A DNA stretch of 64,000 nt from Robbsia betulipollinis. Lineage in GTDB: Bacteria; Pseudomonadota; Gammaproteobacteria; Burkholderiales; Burkholderiaceae. The stretch spans positions 235,683 to 299,682 of the forward strand of contig NZ_JAPMXC010000006.1 in NCBI RefSeq assembly GCF_026624755.1, read 5' to 3'. Positions 9,419-17,832 of the stretch are shown here, one piece after another. The notes under the pieces were generated by a model. That model was not told where the DNA came from, ran no database searches, and was given only the letters and a program-made list of their open reading frames with translations. The translations under genes and the position numbers were made by a program. The number at the start of each line of letters is the position of its first letter. Within the stretch, counting starts at the first letter, position 1.

Positions 9419-10036
9419 CTACGGGCCGGCGCCGTCGTTCAGCGCCCCGTCGTCCGCCGCGCCCTCGCCCGCCACGCCGCAGAACGCGAGCACCCCGTCC
9501 AGATAGGCGTCGAAATCACTGATCCCATGGTTGCTGCCGTCGATGAGCGTGGTCGCCACGTCCGGGTATTTCCGCAGCATGTTGCGATAGTCGAGCACCT
9601 GATCGCCGGTGGCCGCCACCAGATAGTACCGTTGCGGCAACGTGATCGCCGGCACCCGCAACGCGCGCAACTCGTCCAGATGCCGCCGTTCGACGATGAT
9701 CGAGCCGCCGCCATGCCATAGCGTCTGCTCGCCGAGAAAGGCATCGAGCGTTTCATCCGGCGCGGTGGCCGGGTTCAGCAGCACCGCGCGGCAGCCGTAA
9801 CGCTCGGCCAGCCAGGTCGCGTAGAAGCCGCCCAGCGAGCTGCCGATCAGGGACAGCGAGGCCGGCGGCGTCGCGCCGATGATCGACTGCGCGAGTCGGA
9901 TCGCCTCGTACGGGCTGACGGGCAGTTGCGGACAGCGCCAGTCGTTCGCCCGCTCCAGCAGCGCCAGACGCCCGGCGAGGCGCCGCGCCTTGAAAGAGTG
10001 CGGCGACGACCGGAAGCCGTGCAGATAGAGGATCAA
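9419..10036 (-). CDS. YqiA/YcfP-type alpha/beta-hydrolase (esterase)
   Basis: Small cytoplasmic alpha/beta-hydrolase of the YqiA/YcfP esterase family; the substrate is unknown. With the TTG at 10036 as start, the 205-residue protein begins MILYLHGFRSS, exactly the family N-terminus. The nucleophile elbow is GSSLGG (S67), and the late SNHGISDFDAYL supplies the histidine. The TTG overlaps the mpl stop as TTGA, and GGGAG lies about 5 bases upstream, within the mpl end. This is a coupled, non-ATG start. An alternative in-frame start further inside mpl would add unrelated residues. Confidence 0.88.
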   Translation of the reverse strand: MILYLHGFRSSPHSFKARRLAGRLALLERANDWRCPQLPVSPYEAIRLAQSIIGATPPASLSLIGSSLGGFYATWLAERYGCRAVLLNPATAPDETLDAFLGEQTLWHGGGSIIVERRHLDELRALRVPAITLPQRYYLVAATGDQVLDYRNMLRKYPDVATTLIDGSNHGISDFDAYLDGVLAFCGVAGEGAADDGALNDGAGP

Positions 10037-11457
10037 TGGTGCTCCCGGCCCGACAGCGCGTCGAGCAGCTTCTGGTGCACACCGCCGAAACCACCGTTGC
10101 TCATCACCAGGATCTGGTCGCCCGGGCGCGCCTGCGCCGCCACCGCCGCCACGAGTTGCTTCAGGTCGTCGAAGGCCCGTGCCCGTTCGCCCAGCGGCGC
10201 CAGCGCACCGGCCAGGTCCCAGTCGAGGACCCCCCGTCCGCTGGGCGCGTGATACGCATAGACCTGCTCCGCGTCCCGCAGGCTCTCGGACAGCGCCGCC
10301 TTCATCACGCCGAGCTTCATCGTGTTCGAACGCGGTTCGAGTACCGCCAGGATGCGCCCCTTGCCGGCGATGCGCGCGCGCAGTCCGGCGATGGTCGTAC
10401 GGATCGCCGTCGGGTGATGCGCGAAATCGTCGTAGACGGTGATGCCGTCGATGCTGCCGCGCACTTCCATGCGCCGCCGCACGCCCTTGAAGCGGCCCAG
10501 CGCCGCGGCCGCCGCCACCGGGGTCATGCCGACATGGCGCGCCGCGGCGATGGCGGCCAACGCGTTCAGCGTATTGTGCTCGCCCTGCAGCGCCCAATCC
10601 ACTTCGCCGGCCGGCCCGAACTGCCACTCGACGGCGAAGCGGCCATCGCCAGCCGGTTGGGCTGCATGCGGTTGGGCCGCATGCGGTTGGGCCGGCCCCG
10701 GCACCGGCACCGCATCCCACCCTCCGGCCACGCCGAAACGTTCCACCTCGCTCCAGCAGCCCCGCTCCAGCACCGCGTCGAGCGCTTTTTCGCGCCCGTT
10801 CGCGACGATGCGCCCGATGCGCGGCACGGTGCGCACGAGGTGGTGAAACTGGGTCTGAATGGCCGCCAGATCCGCAAAGATGTCGGCGTGATCGAACTCC
10901 AGATTGTTCAGGATCACCGTGCGCGGCCGGTAATGCACGAACTTCGAGCGTTTGTCGAAGAACGCCGTATCGTACTCGTCGGCCTCGATCACGAAGAAAT
11001 TCGACGCCGTGAGGCGCGCGGACACACCGAAATCGACCGGCACCCCGCCGATCAGGAAACCCGGCTCCAGGCCGGCTTCCTCGAGCAGATACGCGAGCAT
11101 CGCCGTGGTCGTGGTCTTGCCATGGGTCCCCGCCACGGCCAGCACCCACTTGCCCGCGAGCACGTGCTCGGCCAGCCATTGCGGGCCGGAGACGTACGGC
11201 AGGCCGAGATCGAGAATCGCCTCCATCAGCGGGTTGCCGCGCGTCACGACATTGCCGACGACGAAGAGATCGGCGCCGATCGACGCCTGGCCCGCGTCGA
11301 AGCCCTCGATGAGGTCGATGCCCTGCGCTTCGAGCTGCGTGCTCATCGGCGGATAGACGCCCGCGTCGCAGCCGGTGACGCGATGTCCCGCCTGACGCGC
11401 CAGCACCGCGACGCCGCCCATGAAAGTACCGCAAATACCGAGGATGTGAATGTGCAT
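10033..11457 (-). CDS. mpl: UDP-N-acetylmuramate:L-Ala-gamma-D-Glu-meso-DAP ligase
   Basis: Recycling ligase that reattaches the murein tripeptide to UDP-MurNAc, bypassing MurC, MurD and MurE. The 474-residue protein has the Mur ligase layout: the N-terminal Rossmann domain starts MHIHILGICGTFMGG, the P-loop is AVAGTHGKTTTT (about 113-124), and the central domain includes IEADEYDTAFFDKRSKF. The glutamate-ligase C-domain shows YDDFAHHPTAI. An inserted stretch with repeated AAQPH units (15-bp repeat at about 10664-10693) lies between the central and C-terminal domains. The start at 11457 gives the conserved N-terminus. It heads the leftward block that ends with pyrF. Confidence 0.95.
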   Translation of the reverse strand: MHIHILGICGTFMGGVAVLARQAGHRVTGCDAGVYPPMSTQLEAQGIDLIEGFDAGQASIGADLFVVGNVVTRGNPLMEAILDLGLPYVSGPQWLAEHVLAGKWVLAVAGTHGKTTTTAMLAYLLEEAGLEPGFLIGGVPVDFGVSARLTASNFFVIEADEYDTAFFDKRSKFVHYRPRTVILNNLEFDHADIFADLAAIQTQFHHLVRTVPRIGRIVANGREKALDAVLERGCWSEVERFGVAGGWDAVPVPGPAQPHAAQPHAAQPAGDGRFAVEWQFGPAGEVDWALQGEHNTLNALAAIAAARHVGMTPVAAAAALGRFKGVRRRMEVRGSIDGITVYDDFAHHPTAIRTTIAGLRARIAGKGRILAVLEPRSNTMKLGVMKAALSESLRDAEQVYAYHAPSGRGVLDWDLAGALAPLGERARAFDDLKQLVAAVAAQARPGDQILVMSNGGFGGVHQKLLDALSGREHH

Positions 11458-11594
11458 GATCTGGCGTACCGAGGATTGAGCGCATTGTACCCGAGCGCCG
11501 TTGCACGCCACCGCCACGCGCCACCGTCGCGGCGGCCGACGCCGCCACCCGCGTGCCCGGCGGAAGCCGCGGCGTTCTCGGGTATCATGGCCCG

Positions 11595-12290
11595 ATGGCA
11601 CGCAAACCTTCACTCGACCCCTGGCGCGTCCGTGACGAAATCGCCACGACCGCCGCCAGGATGATCGCCGAGGACGGCCTGGACTTCGCCAGCGCGAAGC
11701 GCAAGGCCGCCCGCCAGATCATCGGCGACATCCGCGTCGCCGGCGAATGGCTACCCGACAACGAGCACATCGAAAACGAAGTGCGCGAATACCAGGCGAT
11801 CTTCCAGTCCGATAGCCAGCCGGCGATCCTGCGCAGCCTGCGCCGCATCGCGCTGGGCTGGATGGAGCGGCTCGCCGCATTCGACCCCTATCTGACCGGC
11901 GCGGTATGGAACGGCACCGCGGGCGCGCACTCCGACATCCAGCTTCAGTTGTTCTCCGACGCCGGCAAGGACGTCGCGATCTTTCTGTTGAACGCGCATA
12001 TCGACTACGAAGTCTCGGAGACCCGGCACTTCGCCGGCCGCGACGACGTCGAGACGCTCAGCTTCATGGCGCGCGGCGACGGCGAGGTCGGAATGGCCGG
12101 CATCCATCTCGCGCTCTACGGCGAAACGGATCTGCGCGGCGCGCTGCGGGCCGATGCCCGGGGGCGCGCGCCGCGCGCGGGGCTGCGTGCGGTCGCCGAA
12201 CTGGTGGCGGCCGACACCGCGGCCGAAATGGCCGATACCGCGGGCGACCCCGCCGCGGGCCATCCGGCGGCCGCGCCGTCGGACCGCTAG
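11595..12290 (+). CDS. Conserved protein of unknown function, possible degenerate nucleotidyltransferase fold
   Basis: I cannot assign a function to this 231-residue soluble protein. It starts MARKPSLDPW at the ATG at 11595 and is divergent from mpl, where Burkholderia genomes carry an uncharacterised protein. Residues around 100-140 read GAVWNGTAGAHSDIQLQLF and then DVAIFLLNAHIDYEV. The GTAGAHSDIQLQLF pattern is reminiscent of the G-S-x-x-x-x-x-SDxDL core of minimal nucleotidyltransferases, but the GS serine and the second acidic position are changed. That similarity is inference only. The C-terminal 50 residues are Ala-rich and probably disordered. Its stop is 4 bases before tlpA, so the two are probably co-transcribed. 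Confidence 0.8.
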   Translation: MARKPSLDPWRVRDEIATTAARMIAEDGLDFASAKRKAARQIIGDIRVAGEWLPDNEHIENEVREYQAIFQSDSQPAILRSLRRIALGWMERLAAFDPYLTGAVWNGTAGAHSDIQLQLFSDAGKDVAIFLLNAHIDYEVSETRHFAGRDDVETLSFMARGDGEVGMAGIHLALYGETDLRGALRADARGRAPRAGLRAVAELVAADTAAEMADTAGDPAAGHPAAAPSDR

Positions 12291-12294
12291 GATC

Positions 12295-12849
12295 ATGCGG
12301 GCGAGGGTGTCGACGCACGCGTACCTGGCCAGGGGCCTGGCCATGCTCATGCTGGCCCTGAGCCTCGCCGGCCTGGCGCGTATTGCACCAGCCGGCGCGG
12401 CCGAAACGCCGGCGCTGGCGCCGGCCGGTTTCTTCGACGCACCCTATCCGCAATCCGGTGGCGCATCGCGCTCGCTGGCCGGCTATCGCGGCAAGGTCGT
12501 CGTCGTCAATTTCTGGGCATCGTGGTGCGGCCCCTGCGTGCGCGAGATGCCGGCGCTCTCCGCCCTGTCCCGTCAGTACGCCGCGCGCGGTGTGCGTTTC
12601 GTCGGTATCGGTGTGGACAGCGACGCCAATATCGCCGCGTTTTTGAGAAAAGTGACGGTCGCCTACCCGGTGCATGTCGCCGGTGCGGGCGGTGCGGACC
12701 TTGCCCGCGAGATGGGCGATACGGTCGGCGGCCTGCCCTACACCGTATTGATCGATGCAACGGGCCGCATTCGCTGGACGAAGCTGGGCGGTGTCGACAT
12801 GAAGCAACTATCCGCCGCGCTCGACGACCTGCATCCGGCGGCGCGATAA
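12295..12849 (+). CDS. tlpA: TlpA-like periplasmic thiol-disulfide oxidoreductase
   Basis: Membrane-anchored or secreted thioredoxin-like reductant acting in the periplasm, probably on cytochrome c apoproteins or other disulfides. The 184-residue protein has a signal or anchor segment at about 12-36, then VVVNFWASWCGPC with the active-site cysteines C78 and C81, and the cis-proline segment GGLPYTVLID. The start at 12295 is only 4 bases after the preceding stop. A ccsA-type cytochrome c assembly gene lies 12 kb away. The exact partner cannot be read from sequence. Confidence 0.88.
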   Translation: MRARVSTHAYLARGLAMLMLALSLAGLARIAPAGAAETPALAPAGFFDAPYPQSGGASRSLAGYRGKVVVVNFWASWCGPCVREMPALSALSRQYAARGVRFVGIGVDSDANIAAFLRKVTVAYPVHVAGAGGADLAREMGDTVGGLPYTVLIDATGRIRWTKLGGVDMKQLSAALDDLHPAAR

Positions 12850-13205
12850 CGGGCATGGGCAGGCGATAAATCGGTGACGTTTCCCCGGCGTATTTGCTTT
12901 CGCTGGACAAATTCGAATAATCGGCGGTAAAGTCGCCCAATTTCGCGAAAACGGCGTGCTGCGCGAGTGCCGTTCCGTCGCCAAGAAATGCGTGAGAAAA
13001 ACGCGAGGAATGCGCTGGGAATGCGCTGGGAATGCGCCTACCGACCCCTCTCCCCCCTGTTCGCCCGCTGGCCGGACGGGGTGTGGAATCGGGTCGTTCG
13101 GCGTGTCCGACAGCTGGGCAGAGGCGCCGCGTTCCCGTGCCGTTGTGGCTCAAGGTGACGCGCTACCATGCCGTTACAGCATTAAGAACTGAATGGAGCT
13201 TGACG
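12850..13205. other. 356-base non-coding gap between tlpA and accB
   Basis: No credible gene is seen on either strand. It contains an 11-bp tandem repeat (13011-13037) and the accB ribosome binding site (GGAG at 13195-13198). Burkholderia genomes usually carry aroQ here; no trace of a dehydroquinase reading frame is visible. It presumably holds the accB-accC promoter, but I find no clear -35/-10 pair. Confidence 0.6.
13011..13037. repeat. 11-bp tandem repeat upstream of accB
   Basis: TGCGCTGGGAA occurs twice in direct succession (13011-13021, 13022-13032), followed by a partial third copy (TGCGC). It lies about 170 bases before accB in a non-coding gap. Confidence 0.7.
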
Positions 13206-13655
13206 ATGGATCTACGTAAACTGAAGACATTGATCGACCTGGTAGCGGAGTCGAGCATTTCCGAACTCGAAATCACGGAAGGCGAAGGCCGGGTCCGTAT
13301 CGTCAAGAATTCGGCCCCGCAGTACGCGCCGGCCGCCCCGAGCGTGCAGTACATGCCGGCGCCCCAGGCGCCGGACGCGAGCGCCGTCGCGCCGGCCGCC
13401 GCCGCGCCCGCCGTGCCGCAAGGCCATATCGTCACCTCGCCGATGGTCGGCAGCTTCTACCGTGCACCATCGCCGGGCGCCGAGGCGTTCGCGCAGGTGG
13501 GCGACACCGTCAAGGAAGGCCAGACCATCTGCATCATCGAGGCGATGAAGCTGCTCAACGAGATCGAGGCCGATAAAAGCGGCGTCATCAAGGAAGTGCT
13601 TGTCGAAAACGGTCAGGCGGTCGAATATGGCCAACCGCTTTTCGTCATCGGTTAA
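13206..13655 (+). CDS. accB: Biotin carboxyl carrier protein of acetyl-CoA carboxylase
   Basis: Carries the biotin that shuttles CO2 between biotin carboxylase (AccC) and the carboxyltransferase to make malonyl-CoA for fatty acid synthesis. The 149-residue protein has the N-terminal [16 protein letters not shown] segment, an Ala/Pro-rich hinge (about 39-75) and the C-terminal biotinyl domain with EAMK; the biotinylated lysine is K115. GGAG lies 7 bases before the ATG. It is followed by accC after 96 bases, the usual two-gene operon. Confidence 0.97.
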   Translation: MDLRKLKTLIDLVAESSISELEITEGEGRVRIVKNSAPQYAPAAPSVQYMPAPQAPDASAVAPAAAAPAVPQGHIVTSPMVGSFYRAPSPGAEAFAQVGDTVKEGQTICIIEAMKLLNEIEADKSGVIKEVLVENGQAVEYGQPLFVIG

Positions 13656-13751
13656 TTCGGTCGTCAGCGATCGGCCAACGTCACCGGCATCGGCTTTTGC
13701 TTCGCGACGCCGACTGCTGTCCGCTCCCGCCCTCAGCTACGACCCTCTGAT

Positions 13752-15128
13752 ATGTTCGAAAAAATCCTCATTGCCAACCGGGGCGAGATCGCGCTTCGCA
13801 TCCAGCGCGCTTGCCGTGAACTCGGCGTCAAAACCGTCGTCGTCTACTCGGAAGCCGACAAGGAAGCGAAATACGTGCGGCTCGCCGACGAAGCGGTCTG
13901 CATCGGCCCCGCGCCGTCGGCACTCAGCTACCTGAACATGCCCGCGCTGATCAGCGCGGCCGAAGTCACCGACGCCGAAGCCATTCATCCTGGCTACGGT
14001 TTCCTGTCGGAAAACGCCGATTTCGCCGAGCGCGTCGAGCAATCGGGCTTCACCTTCATCGGTCCGCGTCCGGAAACCATCCGCCTGATGGGCGACAAGG
14101 TGTCGGCGAAGCAGGCCATGATCAAGGCCGGCGTGCCGTGCGTGCCGGGTTCGGAAGGCGCGCTGCCGGAAGACCCGAAGGAGATCGTCAAGATCGCCCG
14201 TCAGGTGGGCTATCCGGTCATCATCAAGGCGGCCGGCGGCGGCGGCGGACGCGGCATGCGCGTCGTGCATACCGAGGCTGCGCTGGTCAACGCGGTGAAC
14301 ATGACCCGCGAGGAAGCCGGACGGGCGTTCGGCAATCCCGAAGTCTATATGGAGAAGTTCCTCGAGAATCCGCGCCACGTCGAGATCCAGATCATGGCGG
14401 ACTCGTTTCGCAATGCGATCTGGCTGGGCGAGCGCGACTGCTCGATGCAGCGTCGCCACCAGAAGGTCATCGAGGAAGCGCCGGCGCCGGCCATCGCCCG
14501 TCGCCTGGTCGAGCGCATCGGCGAGCGCTGCGCGGATGCCTGCAAGAAAATGGGCTATCGCGGTGCCGGCACGTTCGAGTTCCTCTACGAGAACAACGAG
14601 TTCTACTTCATCGAGATGAACACGCGGGTGCAGGTCGAACATCCGGTTACCGAGATGATCACCGGCATCGATATCGTTCAGGAACAGATCCGCGTCGCCG
14701 CGGGGGAGAAGCTGCGCTTCCGGCAAAAGGACGTGGTGCTGCGCGGTCACGCGATCGAATGCCGGATCAACGCCGAAGACCCGCACAAGTTCACGCCGTC
14801 GCCGGGCCGCATCACCTCGTGGCATCCGCCGGGCGGCCCCGGGATTCGCGTCGATTCGCATGCGTACGACGGTTACTTCGTGCCGTCGAATTACGACTCG
14901 ATGATCGGCAAGGTCATCGCCTACGGGACGACCCGCGAGCAGGCGATCCGCCGCATGCAGATCGCGCTCTCGGAGATGGTCGTCGAGGGCATCAAGACGA
15001 ACATCCCGCTGCACCGCGAACTGATGCTCGATGCGAAATTCATCGAGGGCGGCACCAGCATTCATTACCTGGAAGAACGCCTGGCGCAGCTGCAGCAGGC
15101 GGCAACCGGCGTCGCGCCCAAATCGTGA
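13752..15128 (+). CDS. accC: Biotin carboxylase subunit of acetyl-CoA carboxylase
   Basis: ATP-dependent carboxylation of the biotin on AccB, the first half-reaction of acetyl-CoA carboxylase. The 458-residue protein has typical length. It shows the N-terminal [14 protein letters not shown] fold, [15 protein letters not shown], the ATP-grasp glycine loop GGGGGRGMR, the metal-binding [10 protein letters not shown] and the catalytic EECRINAED-type segment (here [10 protein letters not shown]). The stop overlaps the GTG start of prmA. Confidence 0.98.
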   Translation: MFEKILIANRGEIALRIQRACRELGVKTVVVYSEADKEAKYVRLADEAVCIGPAPSALSYLNMPALISAAEVTDAEAIHPGYGFLSENADFAERVEQSGFTFIGPRPETIRLMGDKVSAKQAMIKAGVPCVPGSEGALPEDPKEIVKIARQVGYPVIIKAAGGGGGRGMRVVHTEAALVNAVNMTREEAGRAFGNPEVYMEKFLENPRHVEIQIMADSFRNAIWLGERDCSMQRRHQKVIEEAPAPAIARRLVERIGERCADACKKMGYRGAGTFEFLYENNEFYFIEMNTRVQVEHPVTEMITGIDIVQEQIRVAAGEKLRFRQKDVVLRGHAIECRINAEDPHKFTPSPGRITSWHPPGGPGIRVDSHAYDGYFVPSNYDSMIGKVIAYGTTREQAIRRMQIALSEMVVEGIKTNIPLHRELMLDAKFIEGGTSIHYLEERLAQLQQAATGVAPKS

Positions 15129-16060
15129 GCTATCGCGAACTGGTCGCGGACACCGCGCGCGACGACGCCGAGGCCCTCTCCGACGCACTGATGGAACTGG
15201 GCGCGCTGTCGGTCTCGATCGAGGACGCCGACGCGAACACGCCGGACGAACAACCCGTGTTCGGCGAGCCGGGCATGATGGCCGGGCCGCGCACCTGGCA
15301 CCACTCGCGCATCGTCGCGCTGCTCGCGCCCGAGCAGGACGCGGGCGTGCTGCTCAACGCGGCCGCCAACCAATTGGGACTGGCGGTCCCCACGTTCGAG
15401 ACCCGCGAGGTCGAGGATCAGGACTGGGTGCGGCTGACGCAGTCGCAATTCGAGCCGATTCCCATCGGCGAGCGCATCTGGGTCGTACCCTCGTGGCACG
15501 CCGCGCCCGATCCTCAGGCGCTGATCCTGGAGCTGGACCCGGGCCTGGCCTTCGGTACCGGCAGCCATCCGACCACACGCCTCTGCATGGAATGGATCGA
15601 ACGGCACGTGCCGGCGCATGCGCGGGAGCACACCCCGGGCGGCGCCAGCGTGCTCGACTACGGTTGCGGCTCCGGCATCCTCGCGATCCTCGCCAGCAAG
15701 TGCGGCGCGGGCGAGGTGGTCGGCATCGACATCGATCCCCAGGCGGTGACGACCGCGAACGACAATGCGCTGCGCAACCGCGTCGCCGGTCCCCATCTGC
15801 GTTTCGGCCTGCCCGACGACTGCCCGGACGGAAGCTTCGACATCGTCGTCGCCAACATCCTGTCGAACCCGCTGAAAGTGCTGGCGTCGATGCTCTGCGC
15901 GCGCGTCGCGCCGGGCGGACGGATCGCCCTCTCCGGCGTGCTGGCCCGACAGGCCGACGAGGTCGCGGCCGCGTACGCGCCATGGATCGACGTCACCGTC
16001 TGGCGCGAACACGAAGGCTGGGTCTGCCTGAGCGGCCTGCGCCGCGCGGCCGTCCCCTGA
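15125..16060 (+). CDS. prmA: Ribosomal protein L11 methyltransferase
   Basis: S-adenosylmethionine-dependent methyltransferase that trimethylates ribosomal protein L11. The 311-residue protein begins at a GTG at 15125 that overlaps the accC stop (GTGA) and gives the family start [10 protein letters not shown]. The catalytic region includes [14 protein letters not shown], the SAM loop [13 protein letters not shown], and NILSNPL as motif IV. The overlap suggests translational coupling to accC, as is usual in Burkholderia. Confidence 0.95.
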   Translation: MSYRELVADTARDDAEALSDALMELGALSVSIEDADANTPDEQPVFGEPGMMAGPRTWHHSRIVALLAPEQDAGVLLNAAANQLGLAVPTFETREVEDQDWVRLTQSQFEPIPIGERIWVVPSWHAAPDPQALILELDPGLAFGTGSHPTTRLCMEWIERHVPAHAREHTPGGASVLDYGCGSGILAILASKCGAGEVVGIDIDPQAVTTANDNALRNRVAGPHLRFGLPDDCPDGSFDIVVANILSNPLKVLASMLCARVAPGGRIALSGVLARQADEVAAAYAPWIDVTVWREHEGWVCLSGLRRAAVP

Positions 16061-16149
16061 ACCCTGAACCCCGGCAGCCTGCTGGCCCGCGACGGCGTCG
16101 GCCAGCGGCAACGCGCTTCCACCGACCCACCGACTCATAGGACATCGCC

Positions 16150-17097
16150 ATGGCCTCGCTCATCTGCGGCTCTCTCGCCTACGACAACATCATGACCTTC
16201 GAGGGACGCTTCGCCGAGCACATCCTTCCGGAGCAGGTGCATATCCTGAACGTCAGCTTCCTGGTGCCGACGATGCGCCAGGAATTCGGCGGCTGCGCGG
16301 GCAACATCGCCTATAGCCTGAAAATGCTGGGCGGCGACCCCCGCATCATGGGCACGCTGGGCAGCATCGACGGCCAGCGCTATCTCGACCGCTTCGCGCA
16401 GTTGGGACTCGCGCACGACCATGTACGGCTGATCGACGGCACGAGCACCGCGCAGGCGATGGTCACGACCGACCTCGACAACAACCAGATCACCGCCTTT
16501 CACCCGGGCGCGATGATGCAGTCGCACGTCAACGAGGTGAGCGCCGCCAGCGGCATCGCGCTGGGCATCGTGGCCCCCGACGGCGCCGAAGGCATGCGTT
16601 CGCACTGCGAGCAATTCGCCGCGGCCGGCACACCGTTTATTTTCGACCCGGGTCAGGGCCTGCCCCTGTTCGACGGCGCCGCGCTGCGCCGGATGATTGA
16701 ACTCTCGACCTTCGTCACGGTCAACGACTACGAAGCCAAACTGATCTGCAACAAGACCGGCTGGTCGATCGAAGACATCGCCGCGCAGACGAAGGCGCTG
16801 ATCGTCACGCGGGGCGAGCTGGGGGCGTTGATCTACCATGACGGTATCTGCGAAGAGATCCCGGCGGTCAAGGCAACCCAGGTGGTCGACCCGACGGGTT
16901 GCGGCGATGCTTTCCGTGGCGGCCTGTTGTACGGCATCGAGAATGGCCTCGACTGGCCCACCACCGGCCGGCTGGCCAGTCTGATGGGCGCGTTGAAGAT
17001 CGCGACGCAGGGCCCGCAGAATTACTGGCTGGAACGCGCCGGGATTGATGAGCATTTCAAACGCGCTTTCGGTTACGATTTCCGCAGCGCGCACTAG
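16150..17097 (+). CDS. PfkB-family carbohydrate (adenosine kinase-like) kinase
   Basis: Cytoplasmic ribokinase-family sugar or nucleoside kinase, 315 residues. The start CGSLAYDNIM, the N-terminal glycine motif FGGCAGNIAYSL (about 46-57) and the C-terminal signature VVDPTGCGDAFRGG identify PfkB. D253 is the catalytic base, and TVNDYEAKL is also typical. The overall pattern resembles adenosine kinase-like proteins common in Burkholderia, but the substrate cannot be told from motifs alone. It lies 89 bases after prmA. Confidence 0.9.
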   Translation: MASLICGSLAYDNIMTFEGRFAEHILPEQVHILNVSFLVPTMRQEFGGCAGNIAYSLKMLGGDPRIMGTLGSIDGQRYLDRFAQLGLAHDHVRLIDGTSTAQAMVTTDLDNNQITAFHPGAMMQSHVNEVSAASGIALGIVAPDGAEGMRSHCEQFAAAGTPFIFDPGQGLPLFDGAALRRMIELSTFVTVNDYEAKLICNKTGWSIEDIAAQTKALIVTRGELGALIYHDGICEEIPAVKATQVVDPTGCGDAFRGGLLYGIENGLDWPTTGRLASLMGALKIATQGPQNYWLERAGIDEHFKRAFGYDFRSAH

Positions 17098-17160
17098 AAG
17101 ATGTTGGGCATCCAAGCCCGCACATCGGGCGCGGACTCGACGAGCAATGGAGAGTTTCGA

Positions 17161-17670
17161 ATGGCAAGCAAATCTTTTTTGGGGACGGGGCCGACCGCGT
17201 CTCGGCTGAGCGCGTCGGTGCTGAGCGCGGCGGCGATCGCCGTGCTCGTCGTGCTGCAGGGCTGCGCCGGGCCGGGCGCATCGGCCGACGCCTACACCGT
17301 CTCGCAGGCACAGCGTGAACAGACCGTGCGTCTGGCCACCGTCGAGACCGTGCGGGCCGTGAAACTGAGTTCGGGCGATACCAGCGGTCTGGGCCTGGTC
17401 GGCGGCGGCGCGGTGGGCGCGGTGGCGGGCAGCGCGCTGGGCGGCGGGCGCGGTTCGCTGCTGACCGGCATCATCGGCGGCATTGCCGGCGCCGTGGCCG
17501 GCAATGCCGTGGAAAAGGGCGTGGAAACCGGCAATGGCGTCGAGATCACCGTGCGCCTGGACAATGGCGACCTGCGGGCGATCACCCAAAACGCCAGCGG
17601 CGAAGTCTTTCGGGCAGGCGAACGCGTGCGGCTGCTGACCAGCGGCGGCATCACGCGCGTCACGCACTGA
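17161..17670 (+). CDS. Glycine-zipper outer-membrane lipoprotein (SlyB/Pcp-like)
   Basis: Probable small outer-membrane lipoprotein of 169 residues. A lipoprotein signal ends in VLQGC, with C35 the expected lipidated cysteine. A glycine-zipper region (about 74-118: repeated GxxxG such as GAVAGSAL and GGIAGAVAGNAV) is followed by a basic C-terminal domain (VEITVRLDNGDLRAI) as in SlyB/Pcp proteins. The ATG at 17161 has GGAGAG 6 bases upstream, preferred over an in-frame codon at 17101. A terminator hairpin follows. The role is probably envelope integrity, inferred from the family. Confidence 0.88.
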   Translation: MASKSFLGTGPTASRLSASVLSAAAIAVLVVLQGCAGPGASADAYTVSQAQREQTVRLATVETVRAVKLSSGDTSGLGLVGGGAVGAVAGSALGGGRGSLLTGIIGGIAGAVAGNAVEKGVETGNGVEITVRLDNGDLRAITQNASGEVFRAGERVRLLTSGGITRVTH

Positions 17671-17689
17671 AATCCGATGCCGCAAAAGG

Positions 17690-17726
17690 AAACCCGCGTC
17701 GCCATTGGCGAACGCGGGTTTCTTTT
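17690..17726. terminator. Intrinsic terminator between convergent slyB-like and H1-like genes
   Basis: The arms AAACCCGCGT (17690-17699) and ACGCGGGTTT (17712-17721) pair, with an inner CGCC/GGCG extension and an ATT loop, followed by TCTTTT on the + strand. A moderately A-rich left flank means it could also stop leftward transcripts from the histone-like gene. Confidence 0.8.
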
Positions 17727-17832
17727 CGACCTTCATCCGGTATCCTGCCCCCTGCCGTCCCCTCGGCCGTGGACACGGCGCATGGCGCACCGCAGTCCGC
17801 CGCGCACCACGGCGAGGACCGTCGGATAACGC

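Noticed and set aside
6963-9506. Open frame of 847 codons on the + strand opposite RNase II
   Set aside because: Its His/Arg/Asp-rich composition has no family resemblance; the opposite strand encodes a clear RNB-domain protein.
9419-11548. Single long frame joining mpl region and esterase (709 codons)
   Set aside because: The first two thirds read mpl out of frame; only the part from the TTG at 10036 matches a protein family, so it is not a fusion.
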